Shown: positions 36,101 through 47,010 of the stretch, one piece after another
Position numbering within the stretch: the first letter of the stretch is position 1
Layout of the letters: every line of letters starts with the position of its first letter
NCBI RefSeq assembly: GCF_963583255.1
Contig: NC_084815.1
Location: 9,967,724-10,031,723 of the forward strand
Reading direction: 5' to 3'
Length of the DNA stretch: 64,000 nucleotides
Source: Pyrus communis
Lineage: Eukaryota; Streptophyta; Magnoliopsida; Rosales; Rosaceae
Position numbers and translations under genes: made by a program
The notes under the pieces: generated by a model
The model's input: the letters and a program-made list of their open reading frames with translations, nothing else
Database searches by the model: none
What the model was told of the DNA's origin: nothing

Positions 36101-38186
36101 TGATGTATAATTCCTTCCTAATGCTAGAATATATTTAGTATAATGGCACAAGCAAGGGTGTCGAATCCGCAGGGACTAATTGGACCTATGTAACTACTTG
36201 TTTTGCAAGAACTCTAAGAAATGAATCAAACTAAACAAACTAGGCAGATTTGGAAATGAATCAAACTAGTCTAAATAGACAGATTTGTTGTTGTAATTTG
36301 AAAGCATGAGAAAATGAAGTAAACACAAATAAATGAATCAACAACTAATGTAATGGGATAGTATCAATGGAAATGAAGCTAGGGATTAGGTTTCACCATT
36401 GCTCAACTAAGTCCATGTTTGTCAAGTTAGTTTGTACTCATTCATCTACCTATTTCTTGAGTTTGTTTCACTTGGATATGATCAACCATATGATGTGTGG
36501 ATTTGATCAAATGTCTCTAATCATGAACGTAATTGTGATGTGCAACTTTGGTTCATAATCAAGATTATGTAATGTACAAGAAACTTTCATAAAACCAAAG
36601 GAAATAACTCGGCAGGATGTGTGCTAAACACTCCCTTCATTCATTCACATATCTACCAAGATTATGCATGATGTGTGTTCTAATCTTGGCTACACAACTT
36701 TGTGATTAATTCAAATGATGATCAAACATTAAAATCAACACACTAAGTCACCATTAAAACAGAAAATGAAACAAGAAATAGATGGACAAACTGAGCATTC
36801 TAACTTAATTACATGGCAAACTTTGCAAGGTTACATCGAATCCCTAGAGGAAGATTAGTTACACTTCATGTTTACAAAGGTTTAACATAAAAATAAATAA
36901 CATGAGTGAACATAAGATTAAGAAGGAGAAACCCTTGAAGCAAAACTGATGTTGAAATCCTTGAAGAGTTCCTTGGTGTTGCTTCTCCAAATGTGGTGCG
37001 GATGAAGGTAGAATGGCTTGGTTGAATGGTTTCTGCCCTTGGGACAGAAAATGGACAGAGAATGGAGTGAAATGGAGCGGCTATGGGTGAATAAAAATGG
37101 AATGAATGCCAAGGACAGTTTCTGTGAAAAGGAGAGAATGTCGAATGCAATGGTATGGAGAGGGAGAATGAGTGAGGATGATGGACGGAAGTCGAGCAAG
37201 AATGGTGTGTGTAATCCAATAATGCCGAGAGAAGAATGAGTGAGTCCCCCTTAGTTAATTTCTGAATGTGGCTAATGATGGAAAACCATCAGAATGCATG
37301 TGAAAGCTGACATGATCCATGTGAAAGGAATGCTGAAAAGGGTATGAATGTGCACAGTATGGGCATGAAGGAGTAGGAAATGCATGAAAATGGTTGGATG
37401 AGTGGATTTCTGGCGTGATACCTGCAAAGCATGGACATGATCTGCAGCTAGGTGGTTTATTTAATCAAGATACATGTGCAATGTCTGCCACAAGGGAGTG
37501 GACAATCTGAAACTGGTTAGAATAATCTGGAATTGGGTATGGGAGTGCACGGGATGAACATGAAGGAATTGGAAATGCAAAGGTGATTTGTTTCGGTGGT
37601 GGAGGTGCATAAGGGAGCTGGAAATGGCATGGAATGTTTAATTGAGATGCATGTGGATTTCTGCAAAGATGAAATGGAGAAAGGTGATGGAATGCACGGT
37701 CAGGTTGTGAACATGCATGTGAATGCATGTTTTGATGTTTTAGAAGTGCATAATCTGACTTGGAACCACATGGGATTTTCATGACATGATTGTGTTTCTT
37801 GGTGGAAATATGGCTGAATGTTTTAGTTAATGGGAATGGGTGTTTTTGGTGCAAAATGGAGTTGGACAAGGCAAGGGATTACACGGCACAAGTTATGTGG
37901 AATAACAAGGTGTCCGCATGTTTTTGCCTTGTTTAGAACCACCCAATGTGACTCCAATGCACCACTTTCCTAGTCACATCTTCTCTTGAATTCCCTCCGC
38001 CATATTAGTCTTAGATTCCTCATATTTGGACTTCAAATTAATTCCCAAGAACCCTCTCCACGTTTGGAATAATGCTCAGCTATCAAAAGGAAAGGTTTTT
38101 ACTTCATTTGCCTTCCCTTTGATCCAAATACACACTTGACTGCACACTAACACCAAATAATGTAAAATGCAACTAGTTCAATCCAA
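36101..38186 (-). repeat. 5' LTR of C2 (U3 start missing)
   Basis: Begins (+ strand) TGATGTATAATTCC, the reverse of the C LTR end, and stops at ...GTTCAATCCAA, about 54 bp short of the expected outer end, where it joins B2. CATGCA/TGCATG motifs recur at about 37290-37730. ORFs here (for example 36872-37219) are not supported. Confidence 0.9.
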
Positions 38187-39470
38187 GTTAAGGTTCGATG
38201 AGTTTGCCATTTTTCAAAAGTGTTCAAAGAGAAGGGATGGAGTTAAATTTCAAAGGGCCGGAGTCGATTTTCAAGAATGGGAAATCTTCAGAGTGTGTTT
38301 GTTGTGGTGATCGATAGCTCAATAAAAAAGCCAAGGCGACGCGTCCACCAATTCAAAAAGCCGGAATTTCCGGCGTAATTTAGGCAACGCTTTCTCGGCT
38401 TTTCAGAAAACGCGTTCAACTTTGTCAAAAGAATTCTTCTTTTCAGACAACACGTGGAGGCCATCACCGCAACTACACATCTTTAGCCGACAAGCGCAAA
38501 GTTCGGCGATGCTTTCTCTGCTTTTCAGAAAACGCGTGCAGCTTTGTCAAAAGGAGCCGCATACGCACTACTACGTGTCGTTCAGAAAGCAAAGGGGCGT
38601 CGTTCAGAAATCGAAAGGGCGCCTGCTCAGAAATCGAAGAGGCGTCGTTCAGATATCGAAGAGACATTTGTCGACAAGGGTAAAAACACAGTACCACCAC
38701 TTGATATTATCTCTATATATGTCGACCTTCGTCTTTTATGGCAAGGCAAACCTGAAGAAAATGCCCAACTCTCTCTCACCTCTGAGGGCGCACTCCCAGC
38801 AAAGCCTCTTGAAATACTCAATTTTTTCTCCCCCAAAGAAGATACCAGAAACCTGGAGTACAAATGAGGCAGAAGGAAACGGTCGGTCGAAGCATGTAGA
38901 GACAACCACAACAAATACATGTGCTGCTTCATTCGCCGTTTCTTCAAAAGCAAAGGTATCTCATATCATCAAGGTCAAAAGCAAAAGTATCTCATATCAT
39001 GCTCTTTCCCTGTCATTTTCTTTGTCCTTGTTCTTACTCGCATGGCAAAGTAAAAGAAGCAATCAGCCGGCACTTGGAGTCAGTCTTCCGATCTGGAGCC
39101 AACTGCCTGGAATCCATTCCTGATTGCTTACCTAGCGTTGCTCTCGAGTAGTCATCTTCAACGGTTGATACACTTCCAGAGAAGGGACCACTTCTGCAAA
39201 GGGGAGCGAGTAAGGCAAGTGAAAATGATACATTGAAGCATGTGGAGACAAACTTAGGCTGAGTAATCCTCCAACCCTTTTCAATACGAATTGGAAAGAT
39301 TGAACAAAGAAACAGACCAAAGGAGTAAGCTCAGACCTTCGGGGGAGACCAAAAGAATCCTGCTGCCCAGATCAAGAGTAGCACAAAGGAAAATCAATGA
39401 TGGGCGGAAACCAGTTCAAGAGTAAGCTTATGGAGTCACTATGATCAAAGCCTCAATGCAATTACCAAGG
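38187..39470 (-). promoter_or_regulatory. Upstream region of the antisense cassette (B2 copy)
   Basis: Homologous to 45824-47010 and 51460-52719. It has repeated units of the type TTTTCAGAAAACGCGTTCA (38402-38430, 38521-38545), tandem TCAGAAATCGAAGGGGCG-like repeats (38581-38672), a CACGTG G-box (38452) and TATATATG near 38714. I read it as a promoter/5' region for the antisense ORF (inference). ORFs such as 38422-39123 change frame between copies and are not credited. Confidence 0.5.
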
Positions 39471-41368
39471 AGAAGAGGGAATTTACACTCCATAACCAGA
39501 TTTGCGTCCCTAAAACTCTTCTCTTTGTTAATTACATTATGCCATGTTTAGTATGTTTAGTTGCTTTTTGTGTGTTTACTTATGTTTTGTGTGAATCTAT
39601 GCTTAAAACATTGAGGACAATGTTTGATTTAAGTGTGGGGGGGTAACTAAGTATATTTGATGCAAATTCATGGGATTTTATCACCCATAACTTCAAATGT
39701 TGTTCCTTGCTGTTTTAAGATGTTTTTAAGTTGTTTTAGAGTGTTTTAGTTTGTTTTGTTTTTATAACTCCGAAAATCACATAAAAATTTGAAAAACATG
39801 TTTTAAAAAGCCTAAAAAGAGTGTTTTGAGTCGTTTTTGTGTGTTTGTGTCTTAGTATACCTTCCAACACAATGATAAGGATTTGGTTTGTAATTGCATG
39901 ACGGTTAAAAAGAGTTATTAACATAGAGAAAAGTTTGATTTACTCTTGGTATTTTTTTGCTTGGTTATGGTTATAATGTATGACTTCACATGCAATCATA
40001 AAAGAAAAATTCGTTTTAGTAACATGCTTGAAGGAAGGAACTCAAACAAACGCTACAACCCTGTGAGACTCGAGCCATTACCTTCGTTGGAGAGTTATTT
40101 TCTGTGATTCTTTGTTTTCTAAAGTTGTTGCATGATCTCATTATTCCTTACTTGGTTGCTACTTAGAATGCAATTGTATCATGATAGAACTAAATGCTAG
40201 AACTTATATCCGTTTCATTCAAAGCATGACATTGAATTGCATAACATATATCAAGATGAAGTTGTGTAGTTGCCACCCTAACCAAATAGCCTTACTTCCC
40301 ATATTTCGTATTTGTTATTAGTTTTAACCCCGTTGAACCTCGTTTAGCCTATTTTCTTTGCTAACCACATCACCCCTTACCTAGCCTAGATTAGGACCAT
40401 CCGTACCCTTGTTCTTGAAGCATAGTAAGCATGACGGATAATGAATTCCTTTTGATTAATATGTTGCAGAAAATAAGTGTGGGGGAAGGGATTTTTGTGT
40501 GTATGTATGTGCCTAAGTCTTAAAGGAGGCACGGGAAAAAGAAAAAAAAAATGTGAGAAAAAGAAGAAGAAAAGAAAGAAAAAGAGTGAAAATAAGTGAG
40601 AATGGACTCACAAGTGTGATTGTTGAAGAAATGACCCAAAAAGTTTGAATATGGCCCTAAGTTTTGTGTGACTTTCCCTTGGGTGTTCAAAGTTGACTTC
40701 TGCATTCTAAAGGGAATTCTAAGTGCCTAATTCAATACTTTGCTCACTATTGCTTAAAGAACGTTTGTTTTCCCTATCCTTTCATTGTTAGCCAACTCCC
40801 CAAGCCCCGTTACAACCTTTGACTTCTATCTTGATCGTTATGTGTTCAATAATGTAGAGTTTGGAATTGATATGAGCTTATGGAATCACTGGTTCTCGTT
40901 CTAAGTAGTAGCATTCAATTCATGAGATCATATTCATGTCATTGTCGTAAATCCAGAAAATGCTTTCTTTGATATAACATATGTGAGTGTTAGAATTCAT
41001 ATATACATCAATCTTCTCACATATAACTTAGTGTAGGGAGTGTAGTCAGAAAATCTGTGTGAAAAACGAGTGCATATCTTGTAAGGATTTGAGCAACTTC
41101 TCTAAGGCATGTTACTACATTCAAAACATGGTTTTAAATGCTTAATTGTGAAATAATATGTGGTGACTATGATTAAGAATGTACTTAAGTGTGAAGATGA
41201 CTAAAATCTATGGGACTAATGATTTTTAACTTGTCATGTGCATTGGAAATCCTTGAGACGATTGTTGGAAGGTTTAGGTTGAGTTTTTCTTGTTCAGTGT
41301 CGTTTTGTTTTTGGTTTCTTTTGTTTTGTTTTGCTCGAGGACTAGCAAAAGATAAGTGTGGGGGTATT
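39471..41368 (+). other. B2 3' non-coding region and PPT
   Basis: AACATTGAGGACAATGTT (39607-39624) plus AAGTGTGGGGG (39631); second tract AAGTGTGGGGG (40475-40485) with an A-rich stretch (40536-40590); pre-PPT hairpin TTTTGCT/AGCAAAA (41329-41350); PPT AAGTGTGGGGGTATT (41354-41368). No gene. Confidence 0.85.
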
Positions 41369-44107
41369 TGATAGGAGCATATTCATGCGACTTAAATGGC
41401 TTGTTCTCGTGCATTTACGTTATGTTTCTTTAGTTATTTTAGTACTTTAAGCTATTTTCGTGTGTTTGTAGGTCCAAAGGGCTAAAGGAGCAAAAAGATG
41501 CATTTTGGAGACTTTTGGAGCACTTTTGGGCTAAGGATGGATAGCTTATGCTTGGAGCCAAAGTGTTGGACGAAATTGAAGACCTAATTGGAGCCAAAGT
41601 GTTGGAACCTTGTTCTCTTTAGTTTTAGGACATTTAAACCTTTCCTAATCCCAATCATGCCATGCATAACACACATCCATTCTAACACATTGTCATTGCA
41701 CATGCACTCCCTTTAAATAATCAACCCACATGCATTACCATTCACCACCAGAAAATCACCATCATTGCCGTGAGTTCCCATTGCATTTCCAACCTAATCA
41801 CTCACCCACACAATCTGCCATCACTCACCACAAACAAGTCACATGCATTCATCAACATATCCTAGCTGTCAAAGCACATGCACACTCAACCTAATCATTC
41901 ACATAGCTTTAATTCACATGCAAACACATTGCATTACCATTCACCACAGAAAAACACCATCATTGTCGAGCCTAATTCCCTTTGCATCCATTCCACATGC
42001 ATTCACTTCATCATTGCAGCCACATTTCCACCCACATCCATTTAATTCACATGCTTTCACATGCATTTTCAGCCATGCACATTCACCTTGCATTTTCAGA
42101 AAATCCACTTCCTTTGCACATGCATTCATCATCATCACTCTAGTTTTAATTCACATGCATTTCAGATTGCATTCCATTCATTCCACCCTTTAATCACATG
42201 CATTCCATCTTTGTTCCAGCAACCCACATGCACAATCCACTCCACAAACATCCCATGCCGTGCACATTCATTTTCACATGCATCTTGGCAGATTTCACAT
42301 GCACACACATGCATTTTCAGTACCAACAACACTCATTGCCATGCACATTCACTCACCATACCATTCCAGCATTAGCACATGCAACCTAGCTGTCATGTTC
42401 CCCCCATTTCACCTATAAATACTCATTCATTCACACTCATTCATAGACAATTCATTCACAACAGAAATTGATCCCTTGGGGCCGTGTCCTTCACAAAGTC
42501 CATCCATTCCATTCATACACTCATCCATTGCAGAAATGTAGACCATCAAACCCTTTGTGCCGTGCCCTCCCTTAGAATCCAAACACCATCCTTCCATTTC
42601 CACCACTCCTCTTCCATTCCTCCACCACTCCCCAAACCATTTACACCATCAAACTATCCTTAGACCTTGTGCTACAACGAAGAGGAAGAGAAGAGTGCCT
42701 AAACGTTCATACAATTCAAGTTTGAGTTGTTGGAATGTTTAGGTGTTTCTTTGATTTCAATGTTTAATTTCAATGCTCTTTGTTTTGTACGAATGAGGAA
42801 TGGATGATAAGAGGGCCTAAACGTTCATACAATTCAAGTTTGAGTTGTTGGAATGTTTAGGTGTTTCTTTGATTCTCTTTGTTTTGTACCATGAGGAACT
42901 AAACTCCCCCTTGGTTAGGGGGTGATTCGAATATATGTTTATGCTTGCATTTTGATTTGATTACTTCTAATTGCGTTTCATAAGTTGTGATTCAATTTGT
43001 TTAACCGTTTTATTGATAACTTATTTATGTATGTTTATTGAGAGTGCACGCTTAATTTTCATGCATGAATATGACGCTAGAATATAAGTGAGTTTCACCT
43101 AATAGTTACGAACTTATATTCATAAGTAGTGGAGGTTGCTTATAAACAATCGCGTTAAACGAATTCTTGGCAAGAGTTTCATGCATTCATAGTAACGAAT
43201 GCCTCGTCAACACTTATAATTTTCATAGAGCGTAATGATTCTTGCTTGTACCTCTTCTATGCATTCATGTTGAGGACTTGTGGGGAATGTTTTGAATTGT
43301 CGCATGCATCATCCAATTCAATAACGTTCGGAAGATTTGAAGGTTAATTAGTGCATCACGGTTAACTTAGGGTGTTGAGTATCATAGTTTATTGAAATGC
43401 AATTGGAAATCATTTTATTATGCAAGTATAACATGTATGGAGATGAACCCCTTAGCCATTCTATCATCCATTTATTCCATTCCATCAAATTCGTTTTACA
43501 ATCTGTTTAGTTTATTAACTTGTTTTGTTATTTCAATTTTCGTATAAATCTAAATCCCCCTTTACTTTAATGTCCAATTTAGTTAGAAATCAATTTAGTT
43601 TGTGCTTTTAAGTGTTTTGATTCATTTTATTTCCCAATTTCGTCCAGATTCACCAAAGTGCTCAAAACTGCCCAGAAAGTGATTTTAAGGCAGTTTTGAG
43701 TGTTTTGGGTGATGTTTGAGTCTTTTGGTTTGTTTTAATGTTTTAAGTGTTTAGTTTTACATTCTTTAAGTTAGTTTAGTGTTTTATATTGTGTTTTTAC
43801 GTTCTTGAGTCAAGTTATTACTTAATTTCGTCCAAAGTTGTGTTTGTGCTCAAATCTGCCCAGAAAGTGGTTTTTAGGCAGATTTGAGTGTGTTTGTGTT
43901 GTTTTGAGTCTTTTGGTTTGTCTTAGTGTTTTAAAGTTTAGTTTTGCATTCTTTGAGTCTAGTATAGTGTTTCATATTGTTATTTTACGTTTTTGAGTCA
44001 AATCCAAGTGGTTAACAATCCCTCCTAATCCCCGGTCCAGAACGATCCCTACTTATACATATACTACAATTTGACGAAAAGAGGGTTTAATTTATGCGCG
44101 TATAAAT
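41369..44107 (+). repeat. B2 3' LTR (2739 bp, with internal duplication)
   Basis: TGATAGGAGCATATTCATG...; it ends at GCGCGTATAAAT, lacking the last ~9 bp (TCTCGCATCA type), where a second LTR head begins. RY motifs from about 41700 to 42380, TATA 42414-42421, hairpins 42698-42743 and 42816-42861. A ~190-bp U5 block is duplicated (about 43641-43812 and 43832-44008), each with a perfect 12-bp stem. Confidence 0.9.
42414..42421 (+). promoter_or_regulatory. LTR TATA box (B2)
   Basis: TATAAATA following the conserved AGCTGTCATGTTCCCCCC block. Confidence 0.78.
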
Positions 44108-44247
44108 TGATAGGAGCATATTTATGCGACTTAAGTGGCTTGTTCTCGTACATTTACATTATGTTTCTTTAGTTATTTTAGTATTTTAAGCTATTTTCGT
44201 GTGTTTGTAGGTCCAAAGGGCTAAAGGAGCAAAAAGATGCATTTTGG
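44108..44247 (+). repeat. B LTR head fragment
   Basis: First 140 bp of a B LTR, directly abutting the preceding LTR, then switching into gag at the shared hexamer TTGGAG. Confidence 0.85.
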
Positions 44248-44265
44248 AGTGATCATTCAAACTCT

Positions 44266-45048
44266 ATGTGGTGGGAACCTCAAAATGCTCAACAAGGAGG
44301 ATATTGGCAGCCACCACAACCTCATATTCAATATGCCCAACCAAATTTAAGTTCGTCAATAGATTATAATCAAAAGCTTAACGAATTAATTTGTTTGGTG
44401 CAGGGCTCACAAAATCAAGACAATGAGGCTCGACAAGAAGACAAAAGGTTGGATCACTTGGAAAAGCAAATTGGGCAGATAGCGGAGTTCGTAGGACAAT
44501 TTTGCGACCAAGGCAAACTCCCTAGTTCAACCATTGTAAATCCGAAGGGAGGATTTGAAGCACCTTTGCCGGAAGCACTTATTGCTCCTACGCCATCTAA
44601 TTCAAGTAAGGTTGTTCCAATTAGTTCTAACCCCATTCCACCTAATATCCCTATTCCTTGCAGGTTCATGAATTCCAAGGAAGAAGAAAGTGAAAAAGAC
44701 ATCTTGGAAGACCTTCCAAAGGTGCAAAGTAGGGAATTTCATGAATTCATCAAAGGGGATATACTTGAGACAACAATGCCCAAAGAAGTTGAATTTGATG
44801 ACATTGGACAAGTCATAACCATCACATGCAATCTGGCCAAGTCCAATATCCCTGAAACTTTCAAAGGAGTGGTGTTTGTCATTGAGTTCTTGTCAGACAA
44901 AACAAGTAAGTCATTTTTTTCAAATTCCATTACATTTTATACTAACTTGTTGTTTTTTATGAATCAGGCACCTACATTAGAATTCAAACCAATGCCGGTT
45001 CACTTCAAGTATCACCTTCCATTCAAGGACCAATTCCATGCCGTTTGA
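44266..45048 (+). CDS. Gag-derived ORF of B3 (truncated)
   Basis: 260 residues, homologous to the 344-residue ORF of B6 but lacking its first ~48 codons (cut at the LTR junction) and about 40 codons in the middle (between PKGGFE and PLPEA). LEKQIGQIAEFVGQ and LPSST resemble the spacer between nucleocapsid and protease in Athila gag. The C-terminal LEFKPMPVHFKYHLPF matches the residues that open pol in C1, where the ORF stops. No capsid core, zinc knuckle or protease site is present, so it cannot be a normal Gag. Role unknown. Confidence 0.7.
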   Translation: MWWEPQNAQQGGYWQPPQPHIQYAQPNLSSSIDYNQKLNELICLVQGSQNQDNEARQEDKRLDHLEKQIGQIAEFVGQFCDQGKLPSSTIVNPKGGFEAPLPEALIAPTPSNSSKVVPISSNPIPPNIPIPCRFMNSKEEESEKDILEDLPKVQSREFHEFIKGDILETTMPKEVEFDDIGQVITITCNLAKSNIPETFKGVVFVIEFLSDKTSKSFFSNSITFYTNLLFFMNQAPTLEFKPMPVHFKYHLPFKDQFHAV

Positions 45049-45061
45049 TTTTATTTATGTT

Positions 45062-45071
45062 AAAAAAAAAA

Positions 45072-45107
<36 letters not shown>
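45062..45107 (+). repeat. Internal poly(A) tract after the gag-derived ORF
   Basis: About 45 bp, almost all A, a few bases after the stop codon. The same tract recurs at the same place in B4 (poly(T) on + strand) and B6. Confidence 0.9.
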
Positions 45108-45109
<2 letters not shown>

Positions 45110-45136
45110 TACTAAACATGGAGAAAGATGGAGCCT

Positions 45137-45823
45137 TCACATAGGATGTTTACGTGAAGCCCCACTACGAGGCGTCGAAGCAGAAGGAATAGAAGCGGAA
45201 GGCATAGGAGCAGAAGGCATAGAAGCAGGAGGCATAGAAGCGGAAGACATCGGAGCGGAAGGCATCGGAGCTAGAGCATTCCAGGCCTCAATACTTGGCC
45301 AAACGCTGGATGACCCAGGAAAAAGGTGCCTCTGGAGATAAGACGCAAGCCTTTGACGGTCATTGTGAATTCGACCCTCAGATTCTTGCAGCTCATCAAG
45401 CTTCCTCTTCATCCCCGACGAATAGTTATTTGCAAGCACATGCAAACTTCTATTCTCGTACTTAAGCTGCTGGATCTCTTGCTTAAGTCTTTCCACCTCT
45501 GCCATCAACGATTCCACTTGGCAGGACCGAGCAAGCAGGCGTTGGCCCATGTTGGACACAGAACTCGCACACTGAACACTAAGTGCGAGGGACTCTTGAA
45601 CGGCCAACTCATCGGACCGTCCTGACAGCAGCCTACTATCTTTTGGAGTGAGGAGGTTTTTAGCTACTATTGTAGCTGTTGTGGCGTCCTGCATCACAGA
45701 GTCTTCACCTGAAAGAGGACCGTTAGAAGATAAAAAAGAAGGGCGCCATACATTACCTTGACGGGGCGCAACCGGATCGCTGCTGAGACTCAAATCTAAG
45801 CTAAGGTTCGATGAGTTTGCCAT
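45137..45823 (-). CDS. Antisense coiled-coil ORF of the B cassette (B3 copy)
   Basis: 228 residues starting MANSSNLSLDLS; an in-frame ATG at 45832 adds three residues but the ATG at 45823 is shared with the B4 copy. The N-terminal half is Ser/Leu-rich with RQGNVWRPSFLSSNGPL. A heptad-like region at about residues 95-165 (VESLMAEVERLKQEIQQLKYE, then MKRKLDELQESEGRI) predicts a coiled coil. The tail is a degenerate repeat of MPSAP/MSSAS. No transmembrane segment or catalytic motif is visible. The ORF runs opposite to the retroelement. I judge about 90 percent identity to the B4 copy by eye. Extra antisense ORFs, some with plant mobile domains, are known in Ty3/gypsy elements of the Tat group; whether this is the tail of such a protein is a guess. 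Confidence 0.7.
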   Translation of the reverse strand: MANSSNLSLDLSLSSDPVAPRQGNVWRPSFLSSNGPLSGEDSVMQDATTATIVAKNLLTPKDSRLLSGRSDELAVQESLALSVQCASSVSNMGQRLLARSCQVESLMAEVERLKQEIQQLKYENRSLHVLANNYSSGMKRKLDELQESEGRIHNDRQRLASYLQRHLFPGSSSVWPSIEAWNALAPMPSAPMSSASMPPASMPSAPMPSASIPSASTPRSGASRKHPM

Positions 45824-47010
45824 TTTTTTCAAAAGTGTTCAAAGAGAAGGGGTGGATGGAGTTAAAATTTCACAAAGGGCCGAAGTCGAGTTTCAGGAAT
45901 GGGAAATCTTCAGAGTGTGTGTGTTGGGGTGATTGATAGCTCTATAAAAAGCCAAGACGACGCGTCCACCGATTCAAAGAGCCGGATTTTCCGGCGTAAT
46001 TTAGGCGACGCTCCCTCGGCTTTTCAGAAAACGCGTTCAACTTTGTCAAAAGATTTCTGACAAAGCTGAAAACACGTGGAGGCCATCATCGCATCTACAC
46101 ATCTTTAGCCGACAAGCGCAAAGTTCGGCGACGCTTTCTCTGCTTTTCAGAAGACGCGTACAGCTTTATCAAAAGGAGCCGCATCTGCACTACCACGTGT
46201 CGTTCAGAAAGCGAAGGGGCGTCGTTCAAAAATCGAAGGGGCGCCTGCTCAGAAATCGAAGAGGCGTATTCAAAGATCGAAGAGGCGCCACTATTTCAAA
46301 GAGCCGGATTTGCGGGATCAAAACGTTTGTCGACAAGGGTAAAAAGTACCACCACTTGATATTATCTCTATATATGTCGACCTTCGTCTTTTATGGCAGG
46401 GCAAACCTGAAGAAAATGCCCAACTCTCCCTCACCTCTGAGGGCGCACTCCCAGCAAAGCCTTTCAAAATACTCAATTCTTTCTTCTTCCCCAAAGATGA
46501 TACCAGATGCCTGGAGTACATATGACCCAGGAGGAAACGGCGGATTGAAGCATGTGCTGATTCATTCACCGCTTCTTCAAAGCAAAGGTATCTCATATCA
46601 TCAAGGTCAAAAGCAAAAGTATCTCATATCATGCTCTTTCCCTGTCTTTTTCTTTGTCCTTGTTCTTACTTGCATGGCAAAGTAAAAGAAGCAATCAGCC
46701 GGCACTTGGAGTCAGTCTTCCGATCTGGAGCCAACTGCCTGGAATCTATTCCTGATTGCTTACCTAGCGTTGCTCTCGAGTAGTCATCTTCAACGGTTGT
46801 TACACTTCCAGAGAAGGGACCACTCCTGCAAAGATTGAACAAAGAAACAGATAACAGGAGGAAGCTCAGACCTTCGGGGGAAACCAAAAGAACCATCCTG
46901 CTGCCCAGTTCAAGAAGTAGCACAAAGGAAAATCAACGATGGGCAGAAACCAGTTCAAGAGTAAGCCTGTGGAATCACAAAGATCAAAGCCTCAATGCAA
47001 TCACCAAGGA
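45824..47010 (-). promoter_or_regulatory. Upstream region of the antisense cassette (B3 copy)
   Basis: 1.2 kb between the antisense start codon and B 3' non-coding sequence. Contains repeated CTTTTCAGAAAACGCGTTCA-like units (46019, 46141), TCAGAAATCGAAG-type tandem repeats (46201-46285), CACGTG (46075) and a TATA-like CATATATAGAGA on the minus strand near 46366-46378. Suggests its own promoter; transcription is not shown. Confidence 0.5.

Larger units (their letters stand above)
32253..38186 (-). mobile_element. C2: truncated Athila-like element
   Basis: Minus strand. From right to left: 5' LTR (36101-38186, lacking about 54 bp of its start), PBS, a short leader, a B-LTR-like fragment replacing gag through most of RT, RNase H/integrase, and the 3' non-coding region ending just before the PPT. 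The 3' LTR is absent; the A2 LTR takes its place. Confidence 0.85.
38187..44107 (+). mobile_element. B2: 3' half of a cassette-bearing B element
   Basis: Starts inside the antisense ORF (only about its first eight codons remain, start codon complement at 38210-38212), then cassette upstream region, 3' non-coding region, PPT and 3' LTR. The 5' half has been replaced by C2. Confidence 0.82.

Noticed and set aside
38422..39123. Sense-strand ORFs upstream of the antisense cassette (also 46197-46685, 51807-52241, 52036-52710)
   Set aside because: Partly similar between copies but with frame changes, and no start or domain in common; better explained by the repeat-rich upstream region. Not fully excluded.
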